Below, piece after piece: positions 1 through 12,286 of a stretch of 64,000 bases of DNA. Origin of the DNA: Climacium dendroides (Eukaryota > Streptophyta > Bryopsida > Hypnales > Climaciaceae); assembly GCA_950106755.1 (NCBI GenBank), contig OX467082.1, positions 11,966,001 to 12,030,000 on the forward strand, read 5' to 3'. Numbering within the stretch: the stretch's first letter is position 1; the number at the start of each line of letters is the position of its first letter. Made by a program: the position numbers and the translations under genes. The notes under the pieces are model-generated. The model was not told the origin of the DNA. It did not search any database and saw only the letters and a list, made by a program, of their open reading frames with translations.

Positions 1-3000
1 TAAGCATACACCCCACTACAACAGCAGTATACTCGAAGACATGACAATCGAACCCTCTGCTGCGATGTTGAAGGAAGCTCTGATAGGGAACGAGGCAATG
101 AGAGATGCTGTTTTACTGCTCAAGGTGAGCGTGAACCTCAATTTGACATTAAAGGGCATCAAGTTAACTTCATGATGTAGTTGTGGGAGGGGTCTTGATT
201 GAGATCTACCTTGAAATAAGTCTTGGAAAGCTGTGATATATCTAAATGAAACTTATTTTGTATTGTCGACTTTGGCTTCGTAACATTGTCTGGTTCTGGG
301 GGTATGCCATTATCCTTTGGTTATTTTCAGTCAATTCGGACCTCAGCTTACCGAGATTTATACTTACATAATCAATACTGTCTTCTATAGAGTGATGCAC
401 TGGTTTTGGGTAAATGGAAATCTAATTATCTTTTATCTTTTGCAGGTCTGGTCCAGGCAGCGAGGCATTTATGATGCAGCGGATTCTTTGAATGGCTTTC
501 TTAGCGCGATACTCATTGCTTACCTTGCTTCACCAGCCGGTGGAAAGCGCATCAACCAGCATATGACTGCTCTTCAAGTTTTTCGGCTCACTATGGAGTC
601 TCTTGCAAGTGGAAATGTGTTAGAAAAGGGTATTTTCATGCAGGCTGCTGGGGTGGGAAGCGTGGGAGCTGAGGTATGTTCAGTCTCATTGTTGCATGTC
701 TTCAAAGAATGTTGCAGTGCTAGTAAATAAAAATGTTGAGTGTCATGGATTCCCATTCGTGTCAGTGTTTTGGTGACTTTTGCGTCCTCGCTCATCAATG
801 GCGAATTGGGTGTTTACAGATGAAGAAGGCTCTTCAAAAGGCTTTCAAAGTTGTGATTTCTGGGTCGCAAGTGTGGGTGAATTTTGCATCTCGAATGTCT
901 AATACTGCAGCAGCCGAGGTACAATTTCTCTGCTTTGTACACCGAACTATTCGTGAGTTCCGTCTAAATTTAAAAGCAAATATAATGCATTTTATTATTT
1001 TATGTTAAAGATTAAGTTGTAAATTTTAGAGTTTCTTAAGAATACTCTTAGTGTGCTAAATTTTGATATTTAGGACGAACATTTTTGCACCTTCATCTAC
1101 ACTTTCTTGCGCAGGCATCGTGGTGTTGTGACCTTGGATGTGAAGGCTGGTGTTGAATTGCTTTTTGATATGGAACTTGTAAATGGCAGTTGAAAGGAGA
1201 AGCGTTTCGTACTTTGGCAGCTATGAAGGACACCAAAGATGAAGGTTTTAACGCATTGTTCATGACGAAGATAGACTTTGCTGCCAAGTTTGACTACCAC
1301 GTCAGGTTTGTATATAATGTTGGAACTCTTGAATGGTGTGGCATGTGAAGAACATGCATTTTTTAGCAGGTTTCGTGGGGATGATTTGATCGATAGAATA
1401 ACTCAGGAAGAAAGCAACATTTAAGAAATACATCTGCTTCATGTAGCTTTTTCGTTTGTTTTCTGGACGTGCAGCCCAGGCCTTGTCTCCTGTTAAGATT
1501 CTTTTCATGTTCTGTACTTCAGAGTGGGGTGCTTTTCTTCTGTGCTACTTGCGATCCACTGTGAATGTCGTGTTGCGTATGAGCTTTGTGACTTTTCTTG
1601 CAGGGTAAGGTTATCTGAAGGCGAACATAGCTCTTCTCCACGCTTTTCAGATGAAGACAGCTATAGACTCTATGAACAACAACTTGAGTCTTTGTTGATC
1701 AGGGGGTTGGGTGATCGAGCTCAGTTAGTTCGAGTTATCAGACGGAGTTGTAGCTCAGGATGGCTTCTTAAACGAGGTCTATTGAAACTTGGCCATGGAG
1801 ATTTATGGGCGGGGATTTCCTTAGTTAACTTGGACACGGCCCTGCGAATGGCAGACGTTGGACCAAGCGCTGACAACAAAGAAGAGGTAATTCTGCTGTT
1901 GACTTTGTATTTAAATACTTTGTCCTCTAAGAATTGACCGTTCGTGTTGTCTGGGAGAATCGATCAAATTTATATCATTCTGGTCACGATTGAGGTGTGT
2001 TTCCTTATTCTTAGTGCTTCACATTCTTCTTGCCGTGTCTTTTTTTTCTCAGGCTAAAAAGTTCCGAGCGTTCTGGGGTTCAAGGGCTGAACTTCGAAGG
2101 TTCAAAGATGGAAATATCTCGGAGACTGCAGGTAAGTTCCATCTTCTTCATCATGATTTTTTGTATTTTGAACTGCGGTTTTATACGTTTGCTGGCTGTA
2201 ATATGATTGCTCACGTGTCTACAAACGTTGTATAATGTCCAAACTCAAACGGTAGAGCAGTGTGGGAGTGTCAGGGTTGGCAGAGACACTTGATTATTCA
2301 GTGGATTGTTGAGCATGTTCTTCATCGGCATTTGTTTCTGGCTCCCGAGTCTCTGCATATTGTGTCTGGTCAGCTTGATTATGCTCTTCTTGAGAACGGA
2401 ACAGGTATTCACCTCCACTGGCATGCCTGCCTTGACTCTACTATAGAGTATTTTTATTTGGCAGTATGTCGTAGCGACAGTATTATTCTTTGGTCTTAAA
2501 AGGGTGTTTTGAGTTACATTTCTCGTTTAGTTCGAGTGTGGACTCTAAGGTCGTCAGATTTTTGCACAGATCCGACGTCCACAGCTACCAAATTGATGGA
2601 GGTTTTTGGGAACCTGTCAAAAAGGTTGAGGGACATAGAGGACCTACCCCTTAAGGTTGTCGCCGTGCAACCAATTAGTCCTGGTAATGTACTTGCTCAT
2701 TCATTTATGTTGTTGAGCGCTCAGTATGCCTTACTTGTCCAGGGTCAATTACATATTTCATTTTATTATCTGCTGCATGATGGGGTAAGGTCCAGACGTA
2801 CACAAGGAACTCTACCACAAATGCTGGCTATGACTCAAAGTTTTAACCTTGTATCTGTATATTATGTATTTGCTTACATGGGCACTAGTCTCAGTCGTGA
2901 AATCGAATATGTCCATAGTTTAGTGGTTTTTATTGAGTGCAATGCTTACCTTTATGGCGTTTGCAGCATTCAGCCAAACAGATGTTTTTCCTCCCCAACC

Positions 3001-5936
3001 ACACCCTTTAGCAGAGGATGCTGCTTCTCAAAAGATTCCCACCAGCGCAGTTCCGGTGCATGTTGATCCTCTTAAAGTTATGTTGCAGGTTAGTTTAATA
3101 TGCACCTTCTCTGAACGTGCATAAGAATACAGCTACTTTTTGTGGCAATTGCAAAAGTTATTGTACCTTGTCACCTCTAGTTTGGGACTTTATTGAATGC
3201 TAGGTGTTTAGGAGAATGTTTCTTGCATGACTCACTTGTTGTTTACTGGTTGGTGCAGCTGGAGGGTTCTGGAAATTGGCCTGAAGCACCAGTCGCCATA
3301 CAGAAAACAAAGGCCGCCTTTTGCTTACAGATAGCACAAAGGTAAATTGACACAAACTGGTTACTTGCTACGAGGGCTTCAATCAAGCGCTGACTTTGGC
3401 CGTGTCCCGAAATGATTCAATCATTGATGTGGATATTTGCTATTGATTGGGATTGTGTTCGATGATTAAACATGGCACCGTCTCGGAAACTGAGAGCCTG
3501 GGTATTATTGAAGGTATCTACATTCACTAGCTTATGCATAAGTATAGGTTCAGCTGATCAAGTATACTGTACTGATATAAATCCATAATCGCTTTACAGC
3601 TTGCAAAAGAAATGGGGTGTTGGCTGTATTGCCGCTGAAGATGCAGTTGATATCACTATGGAGGGCTTTGTCTTCAGACTGGTAGTAATGTATGACAAGG
3701 ATCGTACAAGGGCTATGGCATCCAAGGATGATGAGCAGTTGGGAACAATTTCTCCTATTCATGACCTGTTGCTGCAAAGTTCACATTCAAGTTTGATACA
3801 AGGTTTGTACAGTAAGTATCCGGCATTTGGACCAAGTGTTCGGCTTGCCAAGCGATGGATATGGTCCCATCTTTTTTCGGGTTTTTTGACGGAGGAAGCT
3901 GTCGAATTGCTGGTGGCATATGTGTTTGTTCATCATTCTCCACATCTCCCTCCGTCATCACGTGTTACCGGCTTCTTAAGGTGTGTTGATTTACGTCTTG
4001 GATTCATGTTCTCATTTTTCAATTGTTAGGTGTGTCTAGTTGAGCAAGAAAGATCCGTTGTGATATACTTTCATGAAAGGTGGATTTCAATCAATTTGGA
4101 GACAGGGTCCAGTTTTATCAGTTGTTTTGTGTCTGTTTCTGGATGTCTGCAAATCATAAATACTTTCAGCATCCTCATGTCGTAGTTCTGCTGAATGTGG
4201 GTTGAGAGCTTGTTTTTGTTTTTCTGACATTTCGGCAAAAAAATTTCAATGTAGGTTCCTTCATCTTCTTACTAACCACGAATGGGCTCTTGAGCCTCTT
4301 GTGGTGGATGTGAATGGTGATTTTACTACTAATGACTACACCAGAATCATGGTAAGATAATCATGGAGAGGTTTGACAAAGAGTGATCCATTTGAATGCT
4401 GAGTACATATCTATGAATTGATGTCTAGATTCTACTACACTGTCAAAAATATAAGGATCAACTTGACTTGGTGTACCCATGTATCCTCTGGTTGTTTCTA
4501 AAACCATACAATTTCAGATTTTGACAGAAATATTTCTGTTGAGACAGGCTAAGTTTGCTGCTGCGAGGCATGGGCCACAAGTTGTTGGGACTGGCCCAGA
4601 GTATATACGAGGTCCTTCGATGTACATTGCAACATCTTACGACTTTGGCTGCAAAACGTGGACTCACGAGTCTCCATCTCAGCAGGTATCATTCTACAGT
4701 CACCTGATCTATTTCCTGTCATTAGTTGTCTTCTTTAGCATCTAGAGGTTTCTTGTCGTTCCTTCATGTATTTCTATGTACTGATGTTAATGTTAATATT
4801 GCAGGTGTTAAAGCGGCTTATAGCTTATGCAAAAAGTTCAGCGAATCTGCTCACCGAACTTGTGAAGGGCAATGCGGACGATAGGAAATGGCTGGTATGA
4901 CTTACCGATCATGGTTCTACTCATAGTTAATTGCTTCTTAAGTCAATATGCCTGTAATTTGAGACCCTGATTAATTCATGTATTAATCAGGGTTTTGGCT
5001 GGTTGCCTTGACAGTTCTTATTATGAAATGACTAAACTAATGTCTCCCCCTGTGTATTCTATAGTCAATCTTCAGAACACCGCTGTCAGGCTATGATATA
5101 CTTCTTGAGCTCCATCTTGAGTGTTTATCACACCCAAATCGAATACTTTTCCCACCTGAGGGACTTGGCAAGAGCATTTTAAGCAAGGCAGCACCAAAAT
5201 TGTCACCAAGGTTGGCGCCTGCTATCCTAAAGATGGGTATCAGAGCTGCAAGGGAACACTTAATTATTGGGTTGAATCCCGTCGAGGAGTTCGTCGAAGA
5301 TTTGAAGGTACGATTGATTTGTTGTTTTCCAGTTTGTGCTGTGCTTTTCCATATCCATTTGAGTGTGTTTTGGTTCTCTCTTCCCTTTTTGCCCTACTAG
5401 AAGAGTACTATGTGATATTGGCTGCAGTCCTGACTTTTTACATATGAAGTGCACATATTGAAAAGACCTTAAGTGCAAATGTGAGAAAATAAATATTGAG
5501 TACACTACACTTGTGAAGACGTTGATGCTAACATTTTTCACGTGTCTTGATTTCTTTGCAGACCAAGTATGGTGATCACTGTAAAATATGGTACGATCCG
5601 GTGGGGAGTAGCGTGCTGGGCTTAACATTATCTAACGAGGCATTTTCTGCTAAGGTACAGTGGTCTTTGATTTTAAATCCTTAGTCCTCAAGATCCGCAC
5701 TTTTTTGCCTGGACCCGTTATTTACTTCGATTATCCCAGTAGTAACATTACAGAATATTCAGTTTTTTTGCAATAACTTATATTTCTGTGTGCAGGTTAA
5801 GAGTGCCAAACGCAAACGCGTGGAGAATGAGCAAGTAGTTCTCAACTTGGACACGTTTTTGAAGGATGTTGCTGCCATAGGTGAAGGCTTAGTGAAAAGT
5901 ATATATCTATCTCCTGCCAGGAGAAAAGACTTGTGA
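1..5936 (+). CDS. NOL6: NOL6 / Nrap / Utp22 nucleolar protein (3' part, 5' end outside window)
   Basis: This is the C-terminal ~867 residues of the U3 snoRNP / small-subunit processome protein NOL6 (yeast Utp22), a nucleolar scaffold for 18S pre-rRNA processing built from inactive nucleotidyltransferase-like folds. Seventeen exons keep one frame through GT-AG introns: 2-124, 446-673, 820-918, 1190-1305, 1604-1886, 2053-2131, 2261-2404, 2570-2683, 2967-3088, 3259-3341, 3600-3980, 4255-4351, 4518-4685, 4805-4894, 5065-5307, 5562-5654 and 5796-5936. Family motifs I recognise include VWSRQRG, FDYHVRVRLS, LYEQQLESLLIRGLGDRA, FRAFWGSRAELRRFKDG (exon at 2053) and LEGSGNWPEAPVAIQKTK (exon at 3259). 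The protein ends with a basic tail at a TGA, and an AATAAA lies at 6009-6014. About 200 N-terminal residues are missing, judged from the usual ~1,050-residue length. The acceptor at 4518 could instead be 30 nt downstream (in frame). The rest of the model is consistent throughout. Confidence 0.93.
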
Positions 5937-6499
5937 TCTGCAAAATTTCATCCTCCAGTATTTTAGTTGAAGTGGAGTCAACCTTTTAAACGTTATATTC
6001 AGGCTCAAAATAAAATTGAATTGAGTCTCAGAAGTTTCTCTGTTGCTTCTAAATTGAAATTGGCTCACAGATGTGCATTGATCTGAAATTCTTAATGATC
6101 GATTTGTGCTTGTATTGCTATAATTTTCCTATGGACTCACCAAAACCAAGTCTGAGTTAACATTTCTCATTAACCCTTAACGCTTTGACCCTTATTTTGG
6201 CACATTTTTGCTTCTATCTTTGTATAGAAATACCATTTACTGCTATTTCATGAAATTAGTCATTAAGGGAGATACTTCACATTCAAGTATTATGTTGGAT
6301 GAATGAGAATTTTGTTGAACTACATCGGGAAAAAGCCCCCAATTGCAACAATATTGTTGCAATATTGCTTCAATGCTTGAACAGTAGAACAATAGAGTAC
6401 TAAAAACATATTGTTTTTAGTATTGCAACAATACAATTTCAATGGAGGGTGTACTCTATCCATTGAAAATATACTAGTGTTGCAATGCAGGATACTTTC

Positions 6500-6640
6500 T
6501 TGATGTAAACGTTGCTTGCAGTGACTCTATTCATTGTCTAGAATATGGATTGATGTAAACACTGCATCTATTCATTGTCTAGAATATGGATTGATGTAAA
6601 CACTGCTTGCAGTGACTCTATTCATTGTCTAGAATTTGGT
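6500..6640. repeat. Three-copy short tandem repeat (50/41/50 bp)
   Basis: Three consecutive copies begin at 6500, 6550 and 6591, each starting TTGATGTAAAC and continuing through TTCATTGTCTAGAAT. The middle copy lacks the block CTTGCAGTGACT (about nine bases net) that the outer copies carry. The array sits about 560 bp past the NOL6 stop, in non-coding DNA. Confidence 0.8.
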
Positions 6641-8032
6641 TAATTTGTACCACAAGCACATGTAAATAAAATGTAAAAGTGTAAACACAATTTCCGATTT
6701 GATCTATTAACCCTGAAAGGATGGGTCTATGACCATTTTTTCCAACTTCAAAATCATCTCTCATTGTCGCTCTTTTTATAAAACTATATGTGAATGTAAT
6801 TATTTAAATTCATTTTATAATCACATGTCTTTGAATTTGTATAAGATAAAACAGCCCATTATGGTCAAAATTTGGAGTTTGGCCTCACGCTATTGTTGAA
6901 AATTTTCAATTTTTTTTCCACTTAACGACAAGTGTGAAACAAGAAGTGCATTTGAAATTATATTTTTTTGACAAAGTATGAACTTGCTAGGAATTTTTGA
7001 AGTGTTTAGTGCATCATGGTCCAAAAGAGTCTGTAGACTATCCCATAACCAACAAAATCTGAATCCAAAATGCTCATCTTACTACCTAATGCAATCACAA
7101 TATTTTCTAACATGGAAGGCCTAAAAAGTCAAATCTCACAATGAATTTCACACTAAAAAGTTGGAAGTTCCTAATGAGGTCACTATTCACTCCATTATTG
7201 TCATATAAGACATTGATTGTGGCCCAAATCTCATATACTGAAAAAAAAAAAAATGGAATCATTTCCTAAGTGACCACTATGGGTCATTTGACCACAATGG
7301 GTTAGTAAGTCAAAGAAATTTCCAATTTTTTTGTGAAAAAAAGTCACATCAAACACAAGATATGTTCAAAAAATCTGAAGTTTTCTCTATAGGTGAACAC
7401 TAGTGTAGAATGTTGTGCAAATTAATTTTCTTTGTCATTCTAAAATTAGAAAACTAGCACCCCTGTGGTTATAGGGTCAATGTTCAAATTGCAATAGAAA
7501 TTAGGTTTAAGGAATTTTTCAAACTTTTTAATTGGAGTAGAAATGAGACTTCATAACAATACATAGTCTCAGATTCAAAAAAGATTAATTTTATGGCTAA
7601 AATTAAATATAGAGAGCAAAAATTGCCAAAATATACCATTAAATGGTTCATGGATATGGCATTTTCGTATATAGGGAAGTCAAAAATATCATGAGGGAAT
7701 ATCTACCACCTTACATTGAAAATGGGATGAAAAATCAAACAACTCCTTCAAAAAAATTGGATGGGAAGTTGTGGTTTTTTTCATCTTTGAAGCCTCCCTA
7801 AAATCATCCAAAAGATACAAAACATCCTCTCATGGTATTTCAAGGCAAAAGCTAGATGGGCTACAATATATGACTTACTCAACTTGTTTTTAAGTATGTA
7901 TTGAGAAGAGTTGTTAAACATGAATTTTAGAAATGATTTGTATAGTAAAAAATTTGAATTTTTTTCGAAGATCTTTGCAAGATAAACTTGAAAAAAAAAC
8001 ATCAATTATATAATATTTGTTGTTAAAACTTT

Positions 8033-8080
8033 AATTGTTGTATGGTTGGCTAAATTTGATATACCAACCATACAACAATT
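8033..8080. repeat. Perfect 17-bp inverted repeat (hairpin)
   Basis: The arm 8033-8049 (AATTGTTGTATGGTTGG) is exactly complementary to 8064-8080, with a 14-base loop. It is in AT-rich intergenic DNA, away from any gene. It could be the core of a small foldback element. Nothing ties it to transcription. Confidence 0.7.
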
Positions 8081-9117
8081 CAAACTAGCATAATATAATC
8101 ATCAATTTTTTACTATTCATAGAATATTACAACTTTCACTATAGTTAATATTATAACAAAGGAAAAAATTAAAACTATGCTTAATTTTTATTTTAATATG
8201 AATTATAACACACATCCATAAAATTCAATGATAGATAAATACTTTATAATAAGTAGCTCCCTAGTGCATCTAATAATGTTCATACCACCTTTTTGATAAC
8301 TTTTAATTGCTCAAAAACTTTGTCAAAATGTATTACATGGTATTAAGGATTATATATATATTTTACTTGGTATCGAGGATTAACATTACAATTTTTGAAA
8401 AAACATCACAATTCTAGTTAGGAAGAATCACTAAAATTTTCTAAGGATAATTCTTAAAGGTCAATTTTGGGCACAAGCCATAGTGTTTTGTTATATATTT
8501 GATGTTGTAGATTCAAATATTGAGGTACACACTATAACAAAAGTTTGTTCTTATGAAAAATCTATTAACACAAGGCACTTCCAATTTGAATCATTATTGT
8601 ACCTCCCATGACCATGTATTTTACTTCTATGGTATCATATTTGAGTGTGATAAGGTTCAAATCATAACTGACATCTAAATAGAAGTTGCTAATTTTTTAT
8701 TTACAAATCCATTTGTGTATGTTGTGCTATGAATTAGTATATAAATTGCATTTCATAAGTCAAATTCAATATCATATACATTGTTGTATACAAATATTTT
8801 AAGACAATATGAATTGAGGAAGCATTAAAAAAATCATGTGCAGAAAATCAATATGCAAAATAGTACACTGAAATCTATTTGTTTGACACAACAAGAAATT
8901 GTTATAAATTTTTGATACTATATTAGAATTCAAAAAATATTCAATATTAGACATAATTGGATGAGATCTCTATTCTCTAAGAGAAATAGAGAATTGAAGC
9001 ACATGCCAGTAAGCCAATTGAACAACAAGATAAAATCATGACTAGACCAACATCACCATTTTAGAAAAATAAAGGAGAAAATCAATTAAAATGATTGCAA
9101 AGCATAAACTTAATATA

Positions 9118-9395
9118 AGAAAAAGTTTGTGGCCTAAAAAGGCCGTCAGTTTTTTTTATTTTTGTCACCTCGGCACTACAAGTACAAGAAAAAATTTTAA
9201 ATATTTTTTTATCAATATTTTTTTCAAAAAATTAAAAATTAAATAATTTTAAAAATTAAAAATTAGATAGTCTAACATGGTGTGAGGCACCACTAGTGCC
9301 ACATCAGATTTGTAAATTAAAAAAAAGAATTCTATAATTGCATTGCAGGGGATGCAAACTTGGCAACCTTTTTCAGGCCTAAATTTTTCCTAATG
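9118..9395. mobile_element. MITE-like element, family A copy 1
   Basis: The left end reads AGAAAAAGTTTGTGGCCTAA, and the right end (…TTTTTCAGGCCTAAATTTTTCC) is its imperfect inverse, giving terminal inverted repeats of about 25 bp. A second copy lies at 35530-35766 in the same orientation and shares the internal segments around the TGCAAA box. There is no coding capacity, so it is non-autonomous. Boundaries are uncertain by a few bases and I could not define a clean target-site duplication for this copy. Confidence 0.55.
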
Positions 9396-9815
9396 GATGC
9401 TACACCTTTTCATTTTACTAAGAACTTTTATTTATCATCTAGATCAAGATCATATGCTTCCTATTGAATTTTATTTATCAAAATCAACATTTTTCAATGT
9501 TGATGGAGATGGATCTTAATGATGTATAACATGCAAAGATGCACCATTGATGTAGTTACTTCAAAAAAATGAAATTTTTTTAGTGCTTTTATTAGTGAAA
9601 AATTTAAAGCAATTTTTGGATGGAAGACCTTGAAATTTATGTATTCTTAAATTGCAACTGTGTTGTGTTCATGGTTCAATTTTATGGGTAAAAATAGTAC
9701 AAATTCAAGCTCAATTTGGGAATCTTAGATTCAACAATCAATGTATAATCTCAAGTTCCAAGATCCTAAAGAATCTAAAATGTAATATTTTTTTTTTGGA
9801 AACTTCATGTAGTTA

Positions 9816-10388
9816 CTCCCTCTGTCTCACTAAAAACTTCCAAACTAGGCAAAATTTGTGTCCTACTAAAAAGCACCATGTACTAATTTTGACTGTTGAG
9901 TAAACGTTGGCTATATTGAATGACCTTGTGGGAGTAAGTGGCAAGCAATCAAGAAGCATTCCTCTCCTAGCAAGCTTGGCCTTGCCCATATGAGGCACCT
10001 TGTACTTGCTACTTCCTCAAACAATAGTGTTGACAATGGATTCAGTGACCATTTGGATGCTATGCAAATTTGTTCAGGTGAAGGGGGGCAGGTTTCCTTG
10101 TTACAGTATTTAGGTTGGGAGCATATATTTCTACAATCCCATTATCTTCACCAACTTTTAAATCATCAAAAATGACGAGTTGTCTATGTTTACAAATGAT
10201 GCTCAAATTTGATACTTTTCACATAGATTTTGGGTACTTGAATGACAAATCCTAAGCTAAAGACTTTGCATAGATTTAGGAGATGTATTACTAATTCTTG
10301 AATGTATGTATCACTGGCACAAAGACTAAAAATATAGTTAATCCCTCATGAGGAAAGTTTTTGGAGGTTTTTAGTGAGATAGAGGGAA
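9816..10388. mobile_element. Stowaway-like (Tc1/mariner-type) element 1
   Basis: The left end is CTCCCTCTGTCTCACTAAAA. The right end is its imperfect inverse (…GGTTTTTAGTGAGATAGAGG…), and TA dinucleotides flank both ends (9814-9815 and 10389-10390). The CTCCCTC start with a TA target duplication is the hallmark of plant Stowaway elements. At 573 bp it is long for a MITE but has no transposase frame. The internal open frames (61 to 83 codons) show no transposase motif. Confidence 0.75.
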
Positions 10389-12286
10389 TATAAAATATGT
10401 TGAGTTTAAAAAATTTCTTTACAAACACTAATTATCATATCCAACACATGAATATTTGAAAAATGAAAATTATAATAAAAAAATGGTCACATGATGAATA
10501 TCTTGAGTCTCATTGTCTCATTGTGAGGGACAATGTAAATTAGTATATAATTGGGGAGATAAATAAGTTTAAAATGTCAAAAAACAACAAAAATTTCAAT
10601 TTTTAGAAACCATGCACAATTAAGCAAAAAAATCATAAATTCAACACTTTTGAAATTATAGAAGATTAAGCCTTAGCTTCATTTTTAGGCTCTAACTTAC
10701 TTCCTTCATTTAAAAGCCAAGAGTTCCCTTCCAACCACTTTTGGAAAGAATCTAGTGGACATCCATACCCACTATAATTAAATATTTGGCACTAATGGAC
10801 CAAAGGTGATGATTGAATATTGAACTTGATTCCATTTTCATCATCAGAATTTTGTAATAAAATGTTTGATGGAAAAATTAATAGTGCATTGGTGCCTATA
10901 AGTTTAAAAATAAATAAAATTTGTAGTGTAATTGAATTCTAATATAAATCACCAACTACGTTTATAAATTATTGTTTAAAGAAAAAAATTCAAACATTAT
11001 TCACCATAGAGGTTGAAATGATATTAATGTTATAATTCTAATAATAATCTTCGTAATCAAGTGATAAATAAAAAAATAATAATCTCATCTTAAAAGAAAA
11101 ACTATCACTATTAATATACATTAACTTTGTAATGTTTTAGACATTTTATAAAGACCACATTATTTGTTAAAGTTGAGTCACCTTACTAAAATCACAAATG
11201 TCACAAATGTCAAATATCAAGAAGATATTTGACTAAATGTCTATAGACAGGATCATTTATATAACTTTATTGGGTTTTTAACAAAACATTCAATTTTTTG
11301 ATAAGACACATTCAATAATTTACAGTATAAACCCTCATTAAAACCATTCTAATTAGCAAAAGGGTGGAATAACAAAGAAGTTTCAAAAAAGCCCTATTGT
11401 ACAAATGTTATGGTGATTTTATGATGAATTAATTAAAAATTCTTTTCACTAATCTCAATGTGCCTTTGTAATCTCCAATTGCCATGTGGATCCATCATAA
11501 TACTCTCTGTAAGGCTGCTACCTTGTACTATTTGTTTAACCTCTTTGTACCTATTTTCAAACATAAAATACAACCATTCAAATTTGCAAGGTTTTTGCTT
11601 TCATCTATACGAATAAACCTAGCTATAATTTTATAACTATCTTTAATTGCATTTTTATGTGCATTTAAAGGTTGAATCAACTACAAAGTAATTCCTTTAC
11701 CATATACACTACACATATTTTAAGTGTCCATTGGACCAAAATTTTGTTGTTTGATTGCTTGGAATACCAACTTTGTTATATTTTTACTTTGGCAAATACA
11801 TGCAAAAATGCATATTGTATCTTGGTCAAATCTTTTTCAAGCTTATGACTTTGTAATTCTTTGAAAATGTTGTCTTATATCTTATCAATCATTGTAAATA
11901 ATGTTGTTAAACTTGAGGTAGGTTTTATTTAGATTTGAGTTTTTCATATTTAAAAGGTATTAAGTTTTTCATGCGTACAACATAAAGTAAAGAGTTTTGG
12001 TATATAGGAGTATCTATTCTAAGCACAAATTTCATTTTCATATATATTTGTGTTGCAACAAGTAATAGAAGAAGAACTCCAATCCTTTTTGAGGCTGGTA
12101 GGAGTCAAGAGTCCAATTGTTTGAGGCCCGATACCAAAGCCCACATAACAATGGTAAGTAACTGAAATATAAAATAGGTCTTTGTTGAAGCAAGAAAGTG
12201 CCATTGTTGAAATATGTGTACACTACAACACAATCCATTAAAGAGGAAAGTAAAAATGCATTGATACAAAGTTTATTTGAAAGGAC

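Larger units (their letters stand above)
5937..12286. other. AT-rich intergenic DNA with repeats
   Basis: After a short NOL6 3' UTR the sequence becomes strongly AT-rich. Open frames are short, have no recognisable motifs and look random. It holds the repeats listed separately: a short tandem array near 6500, a perfect hairpin near 8033, a MITE near 9118 and a Stowaway-like element at 9816. I see no gene or RNA gene in the rest. Confidence 0.7.

Noticed and set aside
1081..1192. An extra NOL6 exon from the TTGCGCAG acceptor near 1114 onward
   Set aside because: It would run into a stop before joining the conserved block. The acceptor at 1188-1189 joins the preceding exon in frame and restores family similarity.
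1093..1287. Minus-strand frames within the NOL6 gene
   Set aside because: They lie opposite a well-supported NOL6 exon (1190-1305) and its intron.
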